From contig JARLGM010000057.1 of assembly GCA_031292755.1 (NCBI GenBank), positions 1 through 36,495 on the forward strand: a stretch of DNA of 36,495 nucleotides. Direction: 5' to 3'. Both the position numbers and the translations under genes were made by a program. A model generated the notes under the pieces. That model had not been told where the DNA came from and ran no database searches. It was given only the letters and a program-made list of their open reading frames with translations. The stretch is from Candidatus Sulfopaludibacter sp. (GTDB lineage: Bacteria > Acidobacteriota > Terriglobia > Bryobacterales > Bryobacteraceae). Shown piece after piece: positions 22,268 to 30,982 of the stretch. Each line of letters begins with the position of its first letter. Position 1 is the first letter of the stretch.

Positions 22268-24790
22268 ATGGGCAACCTCAGGTACACAAATCTACCTTCC
22301 GAAACACCAGAAGAAGATGCGCTGGCGGAACTGGCACTGGACGTCAGCGCTCATTGGAGCCGCTTCACAGACCCGTTGTGGAAACAACTGAATCCCGAGT
22401 TGTGGGAACGCACCGGCAATCCCTGGCTGGTATTGCAAACCGTATCCAGTGAGAAGCTGAAGACCGTCACCTCGCGGCCCGAGTTTCGCTCCATGCTGGG
22501 CGATCTGCTGCAGGCGCGCGCCGAGGATGCCCGGTCGCCGCGCTGGTTTCAACGGGTCTATGACAATTCGGCGCTGAAGAACGTGGCGTACTTCAGTATG
22601 GAATACATGTTGACGGAGGGCTTGCCGATTTATTCCGGCGGCCTGGGCAATGTGGCCGGCGATCAGCTCAAGGCGGCGGACGACCTGGGCGTTCCCGTGG
22701 TGGGTGTGGGCCTGCTTTACAGCCAGGGCTACTTCCGCCAGGTAGTGGGCCGTAACGGCGCGCAGCGCGCGCTGTACCCGTTCAACGATCCCGGCCAGTT
22801 GCCCATCCGCCCGCTGCGCAGGGCCGATGGGGACTGGCTCCGGCTGTCCATGGCGTTCCCGGGCTGTGACCTGTGGGTCCGCGCGTGGGAAGCCCAGGTG
22901 GGGCGGGCAAAGCTGTATCTTTTGGACACCAACGACCCGGCGAACTTCCCGGAGTATCGCACCATCACCGGCGAGCTTTACGGCGGCGGACCCGAGCTTC
23001 GCATCCGGCAGGAGATGGTGCTCGGAATCGGTGGCTGGCGCTTGCTGCGGGCCCTGGGTATTGATCCCGAGGTGTGTCATCTGAACGAGGGCCACGCCGC
23101 TTTCGCGGTGCTGGAGCGCGCGGCCAGCTTCATGGAGGAATCCGGCCAGCCCTTCGACGTGGCGCTGGCGGCAACTCGCGCCGGAAATCTCTTCACCACG
23201 CATACCCCGGTGGAAGCAGGCTTCGACCGCTTTTCCGCCGACCTGATGCGGACCTGCTTCACGCGCTATTGCGCCGATCATCTGCGGATCTCTTTTGACG
23301 AGCTGATGGCGCTGGGGCGCAGCAACCCGGCCGATGGCGGTGAGCTTTTCAATATGGCGTTTCTGGCGCTGCACGGTAGCGGCGCGGTGAATGGCGTCAG
23401 CCGCCTGCACGGCGCCGTCAGCCGGCAGTTATTCCAACCTCTCTTCCCGCGCTGGCCCACCGATGAGGTGCCTGTCCGGCACGTGACCAACGGAGTGCAC
23501 ACGCCCACCTGGGATTCCGCGGAATCCCACAAGCTCTGGGCCGAGATATGCGGCCACAAATGCTGGCATGGCGACCTGGAAGAGATGGAAGCCAGTCTTC
23601 GCCAAACCTCCGACGGCTTGCTCTGGGGTATGCGGACCCGCGCCAGAAGGTCTTTGGTCGAATACGTTCGAAAGCATTACTCGCGGCAGCTTGGCGTGCA
23701 GGGCGCATCGCCGGATGAGGTTGCCGCCGCCGCCGCGGTGTTCCATCCCGATGCCCTGACCCTGGGTTTCGCGCGGAGATTCGCCACCTACAAACGCCCC
23801 ACCCTGCTGCTGCACGACCCGGAGCGCCTGTTGCGGATTCTCGATAATCGCGAGCGCCCGGTGCAACTGGTGATTGCGGGCAAAGCCCATCCCAACGATG
23901 GCGCGGGGCAGGACCTGATCCGCCAATGGACGAATTTCATCAACGATCGGGGCCCGAATTCGCCGGTAGTCTTTCTGAGCGACTACGATATGCTGATGAC
24001 CGAGCAACTGGTGGGCGGCGTCGATCTCTGGGTCAACACGCCGCGCCGGCCGTGGGAAGCCAGCGGCACCAGCGGCATGAAGGTGCTGGTAAACGGCGGT
24101 CTGAACCTTTCGGAACTGGACGGGTGGTGGGTGGAAGCCTATGCTCCGGACGTGGGCTGGGCCATCGGCGATGGACAGGAGCATGGCGACGACCCCGCCT
24201 GGGATGCCGTCGAGGCCGATGCCCTCTACACCTTGCTGGAGCGCGAGATCGTCCCGGAGTTTTATCAGCGCGATGAGACCGGCATTCCCCGCAGGTGGGT
24301 GGCGCGGATGCGCGAGAGCATGACCCGTTTGACACCGCAGTATTCCGCCAACCGCACAGTCCGCGAATACACCGCGAATCACTACGTTCCGGCCGCCGCC
24401 GCTTTCGCCGCGCGCGCCGCGCAGAAAGGCGGCGCCGCTGCCGCTCTGGTGTCGTGGCGGCAGAAACTCGCCACCGCATGGAACGGCATTACCATGGGAC
24501 CCCTCACGGCCAGGAACCATGCCGGCCGGCTGGAGTTTGAGGTTCCGGTTTACCTGGGCGAACTCGATCCGGATGCGGTGCGCGTGGAACTGTTCGCCAA
24601 TGGGCGGAATGGCGACGGACCGTTCCTGAAAGCCATGGATCGCACCGCACAATTGCCTGGCAATGGATACCTGTACTCGGCCGGTGTGGAGGATAATCGT
24701 AACGCGGCGGATTTCACACCGCGCGTCATTCCCTATCGCCCCGATGCGGCCGTGCCGCTGGAAGCCCGCCAGATCTTTTGGCAAAAATAA
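22268..24790 (+). CDS. glgP: Glycogen/alpha-glucan phosphorylase
   Basis: 840 residues, cytoplasmic. It releases glucose-1-phosphate from alpha-1,4-glucans using pyridoxal phosphate. Features: an N-terminal domain found in the short bacterial/archaeal type (DALAELALDVSAHWSRFTD), AYFSMEYMLTEGLPIYSGGLGN near residue 110, VCHLNEGHAAFAVLE near 265, HVTNGVHTPTW near 402, GFARRFATYKRP near 500, and the PLP lysine in EASGTSGMKVLVNGG near 605. The last ~130 residues form the beta-rich C-terminal extension of this subfamily. A TTGACA hexamer lies at 22232-22237, but no good -10 follows. ATG 22268 has no strong ribosome site. The pirin gene follows after 14 bp. Confidence 0.95.
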   Translation: MGNLRYTNLPSETPEEDALAELALDVSAHWSRFTDPLWKQLNPELWERTGNPWLVLQTVSSEKLKTVTSRPEFRSMLGDLLQARAEDARSPRWFQRVYDNSALKNVAYFSMEYMLTEGLPIYSGGLGNVAGDQLKAADDLGVPVVGVGLLYSQGYFRQVVGRNGAQRALYPFNDPGQLPIRPLRRADGDWLRLSMAFPGCDLWVRAWEAQVGRAKLYLLDTNDPANFPEYRTITGELYGGGPELRIRQEMVLGIGGWRLLRALGIDPEVCHLNEGHAAFAVLERAASFMEESGQPFDVALAATRAGNLFTTHTPVEAGFDRFSADLMRTCFTRYCADHLRISFDELMALGRSNPADGGELFNMAFLALHGSGAVNGVSRLHGAVSRQLFQPLFPRWPTDEVPVRHVTNGVHTPTWDSAESHKLWAEICGHKCWHGDLEEMEASLRQTSDGLLWGMRTRARRSLVEYVRKHYSRQLGVQGASPDEVAAAAAVFHPDALTLGFARRFATYKRPTLLLHDPERLLRILDNRERPVQLVIAGKAHPNDGAGQDLIRQWTNFINDRGPNSPVVFLSDYDMLMTEQLVGGVDLWVNTPRRPWEASGTSGMKVLVNGGLNLSELDGWWVEAYAPDVGWAIGDGQEHGDDPAWDAVEADALYTLLEREIVPEFYQRDETGIPRRWVARMRESMTRLTPQYSANRTVREYTANHYVPAAAAFAARAAQKGGAAAALVSWRQKLATAWNGITMGPLTARNHAGRLEFEVPVYLGELDPDAVRVELFANGRNGDGPFLKAMDRTAQLPGNGYLYSAGVEDNRNAADFTPRVIPYRPDAAVPLEARQIFWQK

Positions 24791-24804
24791 GGAGACGATG
24801 AGCC

Positions 24805-25713
24805 ATGTCGATTCGCCCGGTAAAGCGCCTGATCAAATCCAAGCCCACCATCGAGGGTGCCGGCGTGCATTTGCGCCGCGCGTTCGGCTTCGGCAATACC
24901 ACCGACTTCGACCCGTTCCTGCTGCTGGACGATTTCCGCAATGACGTGCCGGAGGATTACCTGGCGGGCTTCCCGTGGCACCCCCACCGCGGCATCGAAA
25001 CCATTACCTACGTTCTAGCGGGAACCGTGGAGCATGGCGACAGCATGGGAAACCACGGGGCCATCGGCGCCGGGGACATTCAATGGATGACCGCGGGCAG
25101 CGGAATCATCCACCAGGAAATGCCCAAAGGCGACGAAGCCGGCCGGATGCACGGATTTCAACTGTGGGCCAACCTGCCTGCTTCCCTGAAAATGACTGCG
25201 CCGCGCTATCAGGAGGTGAAAGCCCGCGATATCCCGGAAATCACCGACGACGACGGCACGCGCGTGCGCGTGGTCTGCGGCAGTTTCTGGAATGCTAAAG
25301 GTCCGGTGGACGGCATCGCGGCCGATCCGATTTACCTGGACGTCTCCGTGCCGCCCGGACAAAAGAGGAGCCTGCCGGTAGAGACTACGCGCCACTCCTT
25401 CGCCTACGTATTCTCCGGGGCCGGAAAGTTCTGCAACGCCTCGGGCCCGCTGGAAGTGCCCACCGAATCCGTGGGCTGGGCGGACACCAAGCCGCCTTCG
25501 GACGCAAAGGACCGCTCGCTCATTCTGTTCGACCACGGCGACGAAGTGATGGTGCACGCCGGCGAGGATGGCATCCGCTTTCTTCTGGTATCGGGCCAAC
25601 CTTTGCAGGAGCCGGTGGCGTGGTACGGTCCCATTGTGATGAACACACAGGAAGAGCTCCGGAAGGCGTTCTCCGACCTGGAAAAAGGTACGTTTCTGCA
25701 GGCCGGGAAGTAA
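24805..25713 (+). CDS. Pirin-family bicupin
   Basis: 302 residues. The N-terminal cupin carries the metal site HPHRGIET (59-66), a further His in VEHGDSMG and Glu in IIHQEMPKG; the C-terminal cupin ([11 protein letters not shown]) lacks ligands, as in other pirins. Family members bind Fe or other metals and some show quercetin 2,3-dioxygenase activity; others act as redox-linked partners of enzymes or transcription factors. Function here is not set by sequence. AAGGAGA sits before the start, though with about ten bases between. It lies 14 bp after glgP and 11 bp before the DJ-1/PfpI gene. Confidence 0.93.
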   Translation: MSIRPVKRLIKSKPTIEGAGVHLRRAFGFGNTTDFDPFLLLDDFRNDVPEDYLAGFPWHPHRGIETITYVLAGTVEHGDSMGNHGAIGAGDIQWMTAGSGIIHQEMPKGDEAGRMHGFQLWANLPASLKMTAPRYQEVKARDIPEITDDDGTRVRVVCGSFWNAKGPVDGIAADPIYLDVSVPPGQKRSLPVETTRHSFAYVFSGAGKFCNASGPLEVPTESVGWADTKPPSDAKDRSLILFDHGDEVMVHAGEDGIRFLLVSGQPLQEPVAWYGPIVMNTQEELRKAFSDLEKGTFLQAGK

Positions 25714-25724
25714 CAGTGGAATTT

Positions 25725-26297
25725 ATGGCTTCGAAAAAGCTGCTGATGCTGGTTGGCGATTATGTGGAAGATTACGAAGTAATGGTTCCCTTCCAGGCGC
25801 TGCAGATGGTGGGGCACACCGTGCATGCCGTGTGTCCCGGCAAGCGATCCGGCGATTCGGTGCGGACCGCGATCCATGATTTCGAAGGGGACCAGACATA
25901 CAGCGAAAAACGCGGTCACAATTTCGCGTTGAACGCGACATTCGATGAGGTTCGGCCGGAAGATTACGATGCGCTGGTGATTCCGGGAGGCCGGGCGCCG
26001 GAGTATCTGCGGCTGAATCCGCGCGTGCTGGACGTGGTCCGCCACTTTGCCGACGCCGATAAGCCGATCGCTTCCATCTGTCATGGAGCGCAGATTCTGG
26101 CGGCGGCGGGGGTGCTGCAGGGAAAGTCGTGCAGTTGTTATCCGGCCGTATCTCCCGAAGTGACCGCCGCGGGCGGAAAATACCAATCGCTGGCCATGGA
26201 TCAGGCCCACAGCTGCGGAAAACTGGTCACTGCGCCCGCTTGGCCTGCCCACCCCGCCTGGCTCGCCCAATTTCTCCAGGTGCTGTCCGCGGAGTGA
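25725..26297 (+). CDS. DJ-1/PfpI family protein
   Basis: 190 residues. The flavodoxin-like fold has the nucleophile elbow [16 protein letters not shown] with Cys119-His120, an acidic residue in [12 protein letters not shown] near 15-18, and [14 protein letters not shown] near 86. These are the hallmarks of the PfpI/YhbO group, which act as glyoxalases, deglycase-like stress proteins or proteases; the exact activity is debated even in studied members. I chose ATG 25725 with AGTGGA seven bases before; the frame is open back to 25620 but that lies inside the pirin gene. It is co-transcribed with pirin and probably glgP. Confidence 0.92.
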   Translation: MASKKLLMLVGDYVEDYEVMVPFQALQMVGHTVHAVCPGKRSGDSVRTAIHDFEGDQTYSEKRGHNFALNATFDEVRPEDYDALVIPGGRAPEYLRLNPRVLDVVRHFADADKPIASICHGAQILAAAGVLQGKSCSCYPAVSPEVTAAGGKYQSLAMDQAHSCGKLVTAPAWPAHPAWLAQFLQVLSAE

Positions 26298-26383
26298 GGA
26301 TACACGGGGCACGACCCATTTCCAAAGGTCTATCCCTGTGAAGGGAAACTCCACAATTTGTTAGTTCAAGGTCTGAAAATAGA

Positions 26384-26389
26384 TATAAT
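26384..26389 (+). promoter_or_regulatory. -10 box of the hypCDE operon
   Basis: A perfect TATAAT lies 15 bases before the hypC ATG at 26405, with AGGTG (26396-26400) as the ribosome site. The best -35-like hexamer, TTGTTA at 26358-26363, is 20 bases away, longer than ideal. The leader would be about nine bases. Confidence 0.55.
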
Positions 26390-26404
26390 GTGTCCAGGTG
26401 CCGC

Positions 26405-26656
26405 ATGTGCCTTGCCATACCTGGGAAGATTCTCGAAGCCAGTAGCGTTGGCTTAAACCGGATCGCTACGGTCCAGTTTGGTGGTATAACCAGGCAGATT
26501 TACCTGGATTTCGTGCCGGACGCTAACCCCGGCGACTACGTCCTGGCCCACGTGGGATTCGCGCTCAGCGTGATCGACCAAGGCGAAGCCGAGCGAACGT
26601 ATGCCCTGCTGGAAGAGATGGGCGCGCTCGCCGAAGACGAGCGTGGCGAACGGTGA
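26405..26656 (+). CDS. hypC: Hydrogenase maturation chaperone HypC
   Basis: 83 residues. The invariant N-terminus MCLAIPGKI has Cys2, which carries the Fe(CN)2CO unit and touches the large hydrogenase subunit. The rest is the expected small OB-like beta barrel ([34 protein letters not shown]). The ATG at 26405 is set by Cys2; an in-frame start 15 bases upstream would bury it. It forms a complex with HypD, encoded next with a 4-base overlap (GTGA). Confidence 0.95.
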   Translation: MCLAIPGKILEASSVGLNRIATVQFGGITRQIYLDFVPDANPGDYVLAHVGFALSVIDQGEAERTYALLEEMGALAEDERGER

Positions 26657-27759
26657 AGTACATCGACGAGTACCGCGACGGGCGTATTGCCGGATCCCTG
26701 GCGGCGGCAATCCGGTCGCGTGTCACGCGGCCGTGGGTGCTGATGGAGATTTGTGGCGGGCAGACCCACACGATTATGCGGTACGGCCTGGAAGATGTAC
26801 TGCCGCCCGAAATCGAACTGGTGCACGGACCCGGTTGCCCGGTCTGTGTGGCAGCACTCGAAACCGTCGACAAGGCCATCGCCATCGCCTCGCGCCCGGA
26901 GGTGATTTTTGTCTCTTACGGCGACATGCTACGGGTTCCCGGCACGAACTCCGACCTGTTCCGCGTGAAAGCCGCGGGCGGCGATGTGCGCGTCGTGTAC
27001 TCGCCCATGGACACGCTGAAGATCGCTCGCGCGAATCCAACCCGAAAAGTGGTCTTCTTCGGTATCGGCTTTGAGACCACGGCGCCGGCAAATGCCATGG
27101 CGGTATGGCAGGCAAAACGGGAAGGCCTCGAAAATTTTTCCATGCTGGTGTCGCATGTGCTGGTGCCGCCGGCCATGCGCCTGATTCTGAGTTCGCCTGA
27201 GAATCGCGTGCAGGGGCTCATCGCTCCCGGGCACGTCTGTGCCGTGATGGGCTGGCGCGAGTACGAAGAACTGGCGCGCGATTTCCACATGCCGGTGGTG
27301 ATCGGCGGATTCGAACCGCTGGACTTGCTGGAGGCGATTCGCATGCTGGTCTGCCAACTGGAAGATGGCCGGGCCGAGGTGGAAAACCAATATGTGCGAT
27401 CGGTGACCTATGCCGGCAACCAGGCCGCGCAGCGCGTCATGGGCCAGGTGTTCGAAGTGACGGACCGCGCGTGGCGCGGGATCGGCGCGATTCCCAGGAG
27501 CGGCTACCGGCTGCGCGAGGAATTCGCCGCATACGACGCCGGGAAACTGTTCGGCACCGAGGGGATCGCGGCGGCCGAACCAGCCGACTGCATCGGCGCG
27601 CAGGTGCTGCAAGGCCTCAGGAAGCCGGCCGAGTGCAGCGCTTTCAGCACCCGGTGCACGCCCGAATCGCCGCTTGGGGCGCCCATGGTGTCGACCGAAG
27701 GCGTGTGCGCGGCCTACTACCGGTACCGGCGCTATGCCGCGATCGAAGGGGCCCGGTGA
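26653..27759 (+). CDS. hypD: Hydrogenase maturation protein HypD
   Basis: 368 residues. HypD is the scaffold on which Fe receives CO and two cyanides. The conserved cysteines are present: Cys34 in MEICGGQTH, Cys62 and Cys65 in GPGCPVCV, and C-terminal 4Fe-4S cysteines in [24 protein letters not shown] and TEGVCAAYY. Other blocks: [24 protein letters not shown] and [13 protein letters not shown]. The start is GTG, overlapping the hypC stop by four bases; its stop overlaps the hypE ATG (TGATG). Confidence 0.96.
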   Translation: MKYIDEYRDGRIAGSLAAAIRSRVTRPWVLMEICGGQTHTIMRYGLEDVLPPEIELVHGPGCPVCVAALETVDKAIAIASRPEVIFVSYGDMLRVPGTNSDLFRVKAAGGDVRVVYSPMDTLKIARANPTRKVVFFGIGFETTAPANAMAVWQAKREGLENFSMLVSHVLVPPAMRLILSSPENRVQGLIAPGHVCAVMGWREYEELARDFHMPVVIGGFEPLDLLEAIRMLVCQLEDGRAEVENQYVRSVTYAGNQAAQRVMGQVFEVTDRAWRGIGAIPRSGYRLREEFAAYDAGKLFGTEGIAAAEPADCIGAQVLQGLRKPAECSAFSTRCTPESPLGAPMVSTEGVCAAYYRYRRYAAIEGAR

Positions 27760-28796
27760 TGTCAGTCACTTGTCCCACCCCGCTTCCCGCCCAGGACATG
27801 GTGCTGTTGGGCCACGGCAGTGGCGGAAAGCTAAGCGCCGAACTGCTGCGCGACGTATTTCTGCCCGCGTTTGCGAATCCGGTGCTCGGCAAACTGGATG
27901 ACCAGGCGTCTCTGGAGATCGGAGGCGCCCGCCTGGCGTTCACCACGGATTCGTTCGTGGTGAAGCCGCTGTTTTTCCGCGGCGGCGATATTGGCTCGCT
28001 GGCGGTCCACGGCACGGTGAACGATCTCGCCATGGGCGGTGCCCATCCTATGTTCCTCAGCGCGGCCTTCATTTTGGAGGAGGGCTTCCCTACCGGCGAC
28101 CTGCGTCGAATCGTGCAGTCGATGGCCGGCGCAGCGGCACGCGCCGGCGTGACCATTGTCACGGGCGACACCAAGGTGGTGGAAAAGGGACATGGCGATG
28201 GCGTCTACATCAACACCACGGGCATCGGTTTACGGCGCGACGGCGTTATCCTTTCCTCCGACCGCGTCCGCACCGGCGATGCCGTCATCCTGAGTGGCAG
28301 TCTCGGGAATCACGGGGTCGCCATTCTTTGCGAACGGGAGGGTCTGGAATTGGAGACGGACGTGGAAAGCGATTCCGCGGCACTCCACACTCTGGTGGAT
28401 GCCATATTCGCCGTGACGCCGCGGATTCGCTGCATGAGAGACCCGACCCGGGGAGGCCTGGCCAGCACCCTGAATGAGATCGCCGGGCGGTCCCGGGTGG
28501 GCATCACAATCTTCGAAGAGACCCTGGTAATTCACGATGCCGTGCGTGGAGCGTGCGAACTGTTGGGCCTGGATCCGCTGTACGTTGCCAATGAAGGGAA
28601 ACTGGTGGCGATGGTTGCGCCCGAGGCCGCCGGCGACGTAGTAACAGCCATGCGGCAGCATCCGCTGGGGCGCGACGCCGCGATCATCGGCGTGGCCGGC
28701 GGCGCGCGTGCCGGCATGGTGACGATGCGCACCTCTCTGGGGACCACGCGAATCGTGGACATGCTGGCCGGCGATCAACTGCCGCGAATCTGCTAG
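27759..28796 (+). CDS. hypE: Hydrogenase maturation protein HypE (thiocarboxamide dehydratase)
   Basis: 345 residues. It dehydrates the carbamoyl group placed on its C-terminal cysteine by HypF to a thiocyanate, the source of the cyanide ligands. The C-terminus PRIC ends exactly at Cys345, as required. The PurM-like ATP-binding fold shows LLGHGSGGKLSAELL, DSFVVKPLFFRGGDIGSLAV, VNDLAMGGAHPMFL, VTGDTKVVEKG and MRDPTRGGLASTLNEIA. I chose ATG 27759, which overlaps the hypD stop; the open frame upstream lies inside hypD. HypF, its obligatory partner, is not in the window. Confidence 0.96.
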   Translation: MSVTCPTPLPAQDMVLLGHGSGGKLSAELLRDVFLPAFANPVLGKLDDQASLEIGGARLAFTTDSFVVKPLFFRGGDIGSLAVHGTVNDLAMGGAHPMFLSAAFILEEGFPTGDLRRIVQSMAGAAARAGVTIVTGDTKVVEKGHGDGVYINTTGIGLRRDGVILSSDRVRTGDAVILSGSLGNHGVAILCEREGLELETDVESDSAALHTLVDAIFAVTPRIRCMRDPTRGGLASTLNEIAGRSRVGITIFEETLVIHDAVRGACELLGLDPLYVANEGKLVAMVAPEAAGDVVTAMRQHPLGRDAAIIGVAGGARAGMVTMRTSLGTTRIVDMLAGDQLPRIC

Positions 28797-29229
28797 TGTA
28801 CTGTGCAACCATGCCGCCCGTCCGCTCGTCGTGATGATCCGCGGCGGGGCAGGCCCGGCACCGCTTCGCCCGCAGTCGCGTCAACGCCCCTGCGGCGGTG
28901 ATGGGCCACCCGGCGGGCGGCCATCTGGCACTTTGGCTCTCCGGCGAACTGCCGGGAGCGGACCCTGCACCCGGCGGTGGCTGCATGGTAGCGAAGACGT
29001 CCAAACCCGTTCCACGCAATCCTTGCACTTTGTGACCCTGCAGACATTTGGCGAGCTGGGAAGCGATACTCGGACACCTCGACTTCGGTACGCTTGTAGA
29101 TAGGAGTTTGACGCGTACCGATTCCAACGGGCCCCTTCGTTCTGTTCAGCTGGGAATGGTCCGGTAGGGCATCCGGATGTTCCATAGTCCCGTACTTCGC
29201 CAATTTTATGTGTGAGGGGAGTAGCGAAA
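28797..29229. other. 433-bp stretch with no recognisable gene
   Basis: Between hypE and the Crp/Fnr gene. Open frames exist on both strands (for example minus 29203-28793 and 29127-28684), but they overlap each other, are Arg/Pro/Ala-rich and have no family features I recognise. The part from 29110 to 29220 has possible nested complementarity (ACCGATTCC with GGGAAT...CGGT). It probably holds the Crp/Fnr promoter and perhaps gene debris. Confidence 0.4.
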
Positions 29230-29964
29230 ATGCAGAACGGAGTCCGATTAACCCCGTCTCGCGAAATGGAAGATGCCTTGATGTATCTTCCGCGCCGGGG
29301 AGTTACCGGCTACACCAAGGGCCAGATTATTTTCGAGGAACACAATCCTTCTAAAGGACTTCACCTGGTAGTACAGGGAAGAGTCAAAGTCTTCATTCCA
29401 TTGGATAATGGAGCCCAAACCGTAGTTGACATCTTCACTACGGACGATTTTTTCGGCGAACACGCGCTGCTGGGCGATTCGCAACTTCCCGAGCGGGCGG
29501 TGGCACTGGACCCGGTCTCGCTCATGTCCTGGACCAGCCAGGAAATCGAGGAACAGGTCGAACGCCAGCCGCGTCTGGGCGTTGCTTTGCTGCAAATGCT
29601 GGTGAAGCGCGTCCTCGATTACGAGGAACGCCTTCAGAGTTTCGCCGTCGATAAAACGCCGGAGCGGGTAGTTCGCTCACTGCTGCGCTTCGCCGATCGC
29701 CTTGGTACCCGTTCCGAAGACGGAGCCATCACCATTCCCCCGCTCACCCACCAGATCCTTTCCGAGTTCGTGGGCACCTCTCGCGAAATCGTCACGTTCC
29801 ACATGAACCATCTCAGGCAGAAGGGCTACTTGCGCTACTCACGCAAGGGAATCCAGATCTACGTGGAAGCGTTGCGGGAACATCTCCAGCAGAGGGTGGG
29901 ACAGGAATCCGGCTGGAAGGTGAATGAGCCGGATCAACGAAGTACTGCGATCGATCAGCCCTAA
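29230..29964 (+). CDS. Crp/Fnr-family transcriptional regulator
   Basis: 244 residues. Residues ~20-140 form a cyclic-nucleotide-binding-type beta roll (YTKGQIIFEEHNPSKGLHLV, GRVKVFIPLDNG, FFGEHALLGDSQLPERAVAL). A long dimer helix follows (LQMLVKRVLDYEERLQSF), then a winged HTH with recognition helix TSREIVTFHMNHLRQKGYL. There are no N-terminal cysteines, so it is not an FNR-type oxygen sensor. The FGE...ERA phosphate-binding pattern is close to CRP, so cAMP or another small ligand is possible. ATG 29230 has GAGGGGAG nine bases before; the longer frame from GTG 29212 begins inside that ribosome site. Targets are unknown; hypCDE upstream and the secreted-protein genes downstream are the nearest candidates. 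Confidence 0.92.
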   Translation: MQNGVRLTPSREMEDALMYLPRRGVTGYTKGQIIFEEHNPSKGLHLVVQGRVKVFIPLDNGAQTVVDIFTTDDFFGEHALLGDSQLPERAVALDPVSLMSWTSQEIEEQVERQPRLGVALLQMLVKRVLDYEERLQSFAVDKTPERVVRSLLRFADRLGTRSEDGAITIPPLTHQILSEFVGTSREIVTFHMNHLRQKGYLRYSRKGIQIYVEALREHLQQRVGQESGWKVNEPDQRSTAIDQP

Positions 29965-30053
29965 CTTTAGGCAACAGACTCCTGCTGCCCAAATTCAGGT
30001 TTTACACTCTCCGGCTCCATCGGCTAAATTCGGGGTGAAACCGAGGATTTGCC

Positions 30054-30854
30054 GTGGCTGCAGGAAAATATCTCCGCTTTGCTTCCTTATTCGTGCTCGC
30101 CGCTGTCACTGTTTTGGCATCGGATGATGGTAAGTCAGGCGCTGCGGCCGGATCCGCCAGCCCGGCCGGTTCTCCGGCTGCCGACAGTACTTCCGGCAAT
30201 CCCATGCGGCCGGCCTTGCCTCCCGTTCTACGGAAAACCGAGCCCGACGACAACCATTTTGTGATGTTGCCTGGCCGCACCCCGGCTCCCGTAGCGGTTC
30301 CGGCTCCCGCTCCGGCTCCCGCTCCGGTCAAGGCGTTTACGCCTCCTGTCTCGGCTTCGCCCGCCAAGGTATTGCAAACCGCGGAGCGTCACGAGCCCCC
30401 GGTGCCGGAACTGAAAGACCCCGGCAGACCCATTCTGTCTCGCGCCCCTCGCCCCACCTATCCCGACGATTTCGAAAAAGATAGCGGACTTTTCTGCCAG
30501 AAGCAGATTGGCCACTGGAAGCAGGTGGAAGCCCTGGCACTGCTCGGGGCGCCCTCGGGCGACCGGCCTGCCTACGATGACAATGAAGGCGTCAATGGCA
30601 GAATTCTGGCTTTCGGCGATCCCACCGACCGTTACAAGCAGCTTGAGTTGGATTTCGACGGGCAAACCGGCGCACTGCGCACTGTCTTCGTCTACCCCTG
30701 GAAAATGACCTGGCAGGACTGCCGGCGTCTCTGGGGCGCGAACGTATCCGCGGCCGAAGCGAACAAGGGCCGGAAATTCTACTCTTACCTGAATCGCCGC
30801 CTGGATGTGCTGGTCGATGCCACCGGCAAAGTGATCAGCATCGGATTGTACTGA
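30054..30854 (+). CDS. Proline-rich secreted protein of unknown function
   Basis: 266 residues from GTG 30054, with GAGG seven bases before. A signal peptide (KYLRFASLFVLAAVTVLAS) is followed by a low-complexity Ser/Gly/Ala stretch and a Pro-Ala repeat (PVAVPAPAPAPAPVKA, ~78-93), then a folded domain of about 125 residues. The domain has two Cys that could pair (GLFCQKQIG and WQDCRRLWG) and ends in short beta-like segments (RRLDVLVDATGKVISIGLY). The layout resembles cell-envelope proteins whose Pro-rich stretch spans the peptidoglycan. I cannot name the domain. Confidence 0.78.
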   Translation: MAAGKYLRFASLFVLAAVTVLASDDGKSGAAAGSASPAGSPAADSTSGNPMRPALPPVLRKTEPDDNHFVMLPGRTPAPVAVPAPAPAPAPVKAFTPPVSASPAKVLQTAERHEPPVPELKDPGRPILSRAPRPTYPDDFEKDSGLFCQKQIGHWKQVEALALLGAPSGDRPAYDDNEGVNGRILAFGDPTDRYKQLELDFDGQTGALRTVFVYPWKMTWQDCRRLWGANVSAAEANKGRKFYSYLNRRLDVLVDATGKVISIGLY

Positions 30855-30953
30855 GTTTTAACAAAACTACAGGCAAAAATCACTAATAAACAGAAACCCG
30901 GCGGCCCTGTGACGCGTTTACAACATAGAGGTACACGGCGCCACGATTGGGCG

Positions 30954-30968
30954 TATAGTGTAGCTATA
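30954..30968. promoter_or_regulatory. Short inverted repeat in the promoter of the M48 protease gene
   Basis: TATAG-TGTAG-CTATA lies just before AGGAG (30970-30974) and the ATG at 30983. TATAGT may be the -10 box. Whether the symmetry is a binding site or chance is open. Confidence 0.35.
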
Positions 30969-30982
30969 CAGGAGTTTCGCAA

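Noticed and set aside
28684..29203. Two overlapping minus-strand frames downstream of hypE
   Set aside because: They overlap each other, one runs into hypE, and both are Arg/Pro/Ala-rich with no domain.
30295..30330. Tandem repeat within the proline-rich gene, considered as a CRISPR or minisatellite
   Set aside because: It is the coding sequence of the Pro-Ala stretch (short CCGGCTCCCGCT units) and is explained by the protein.
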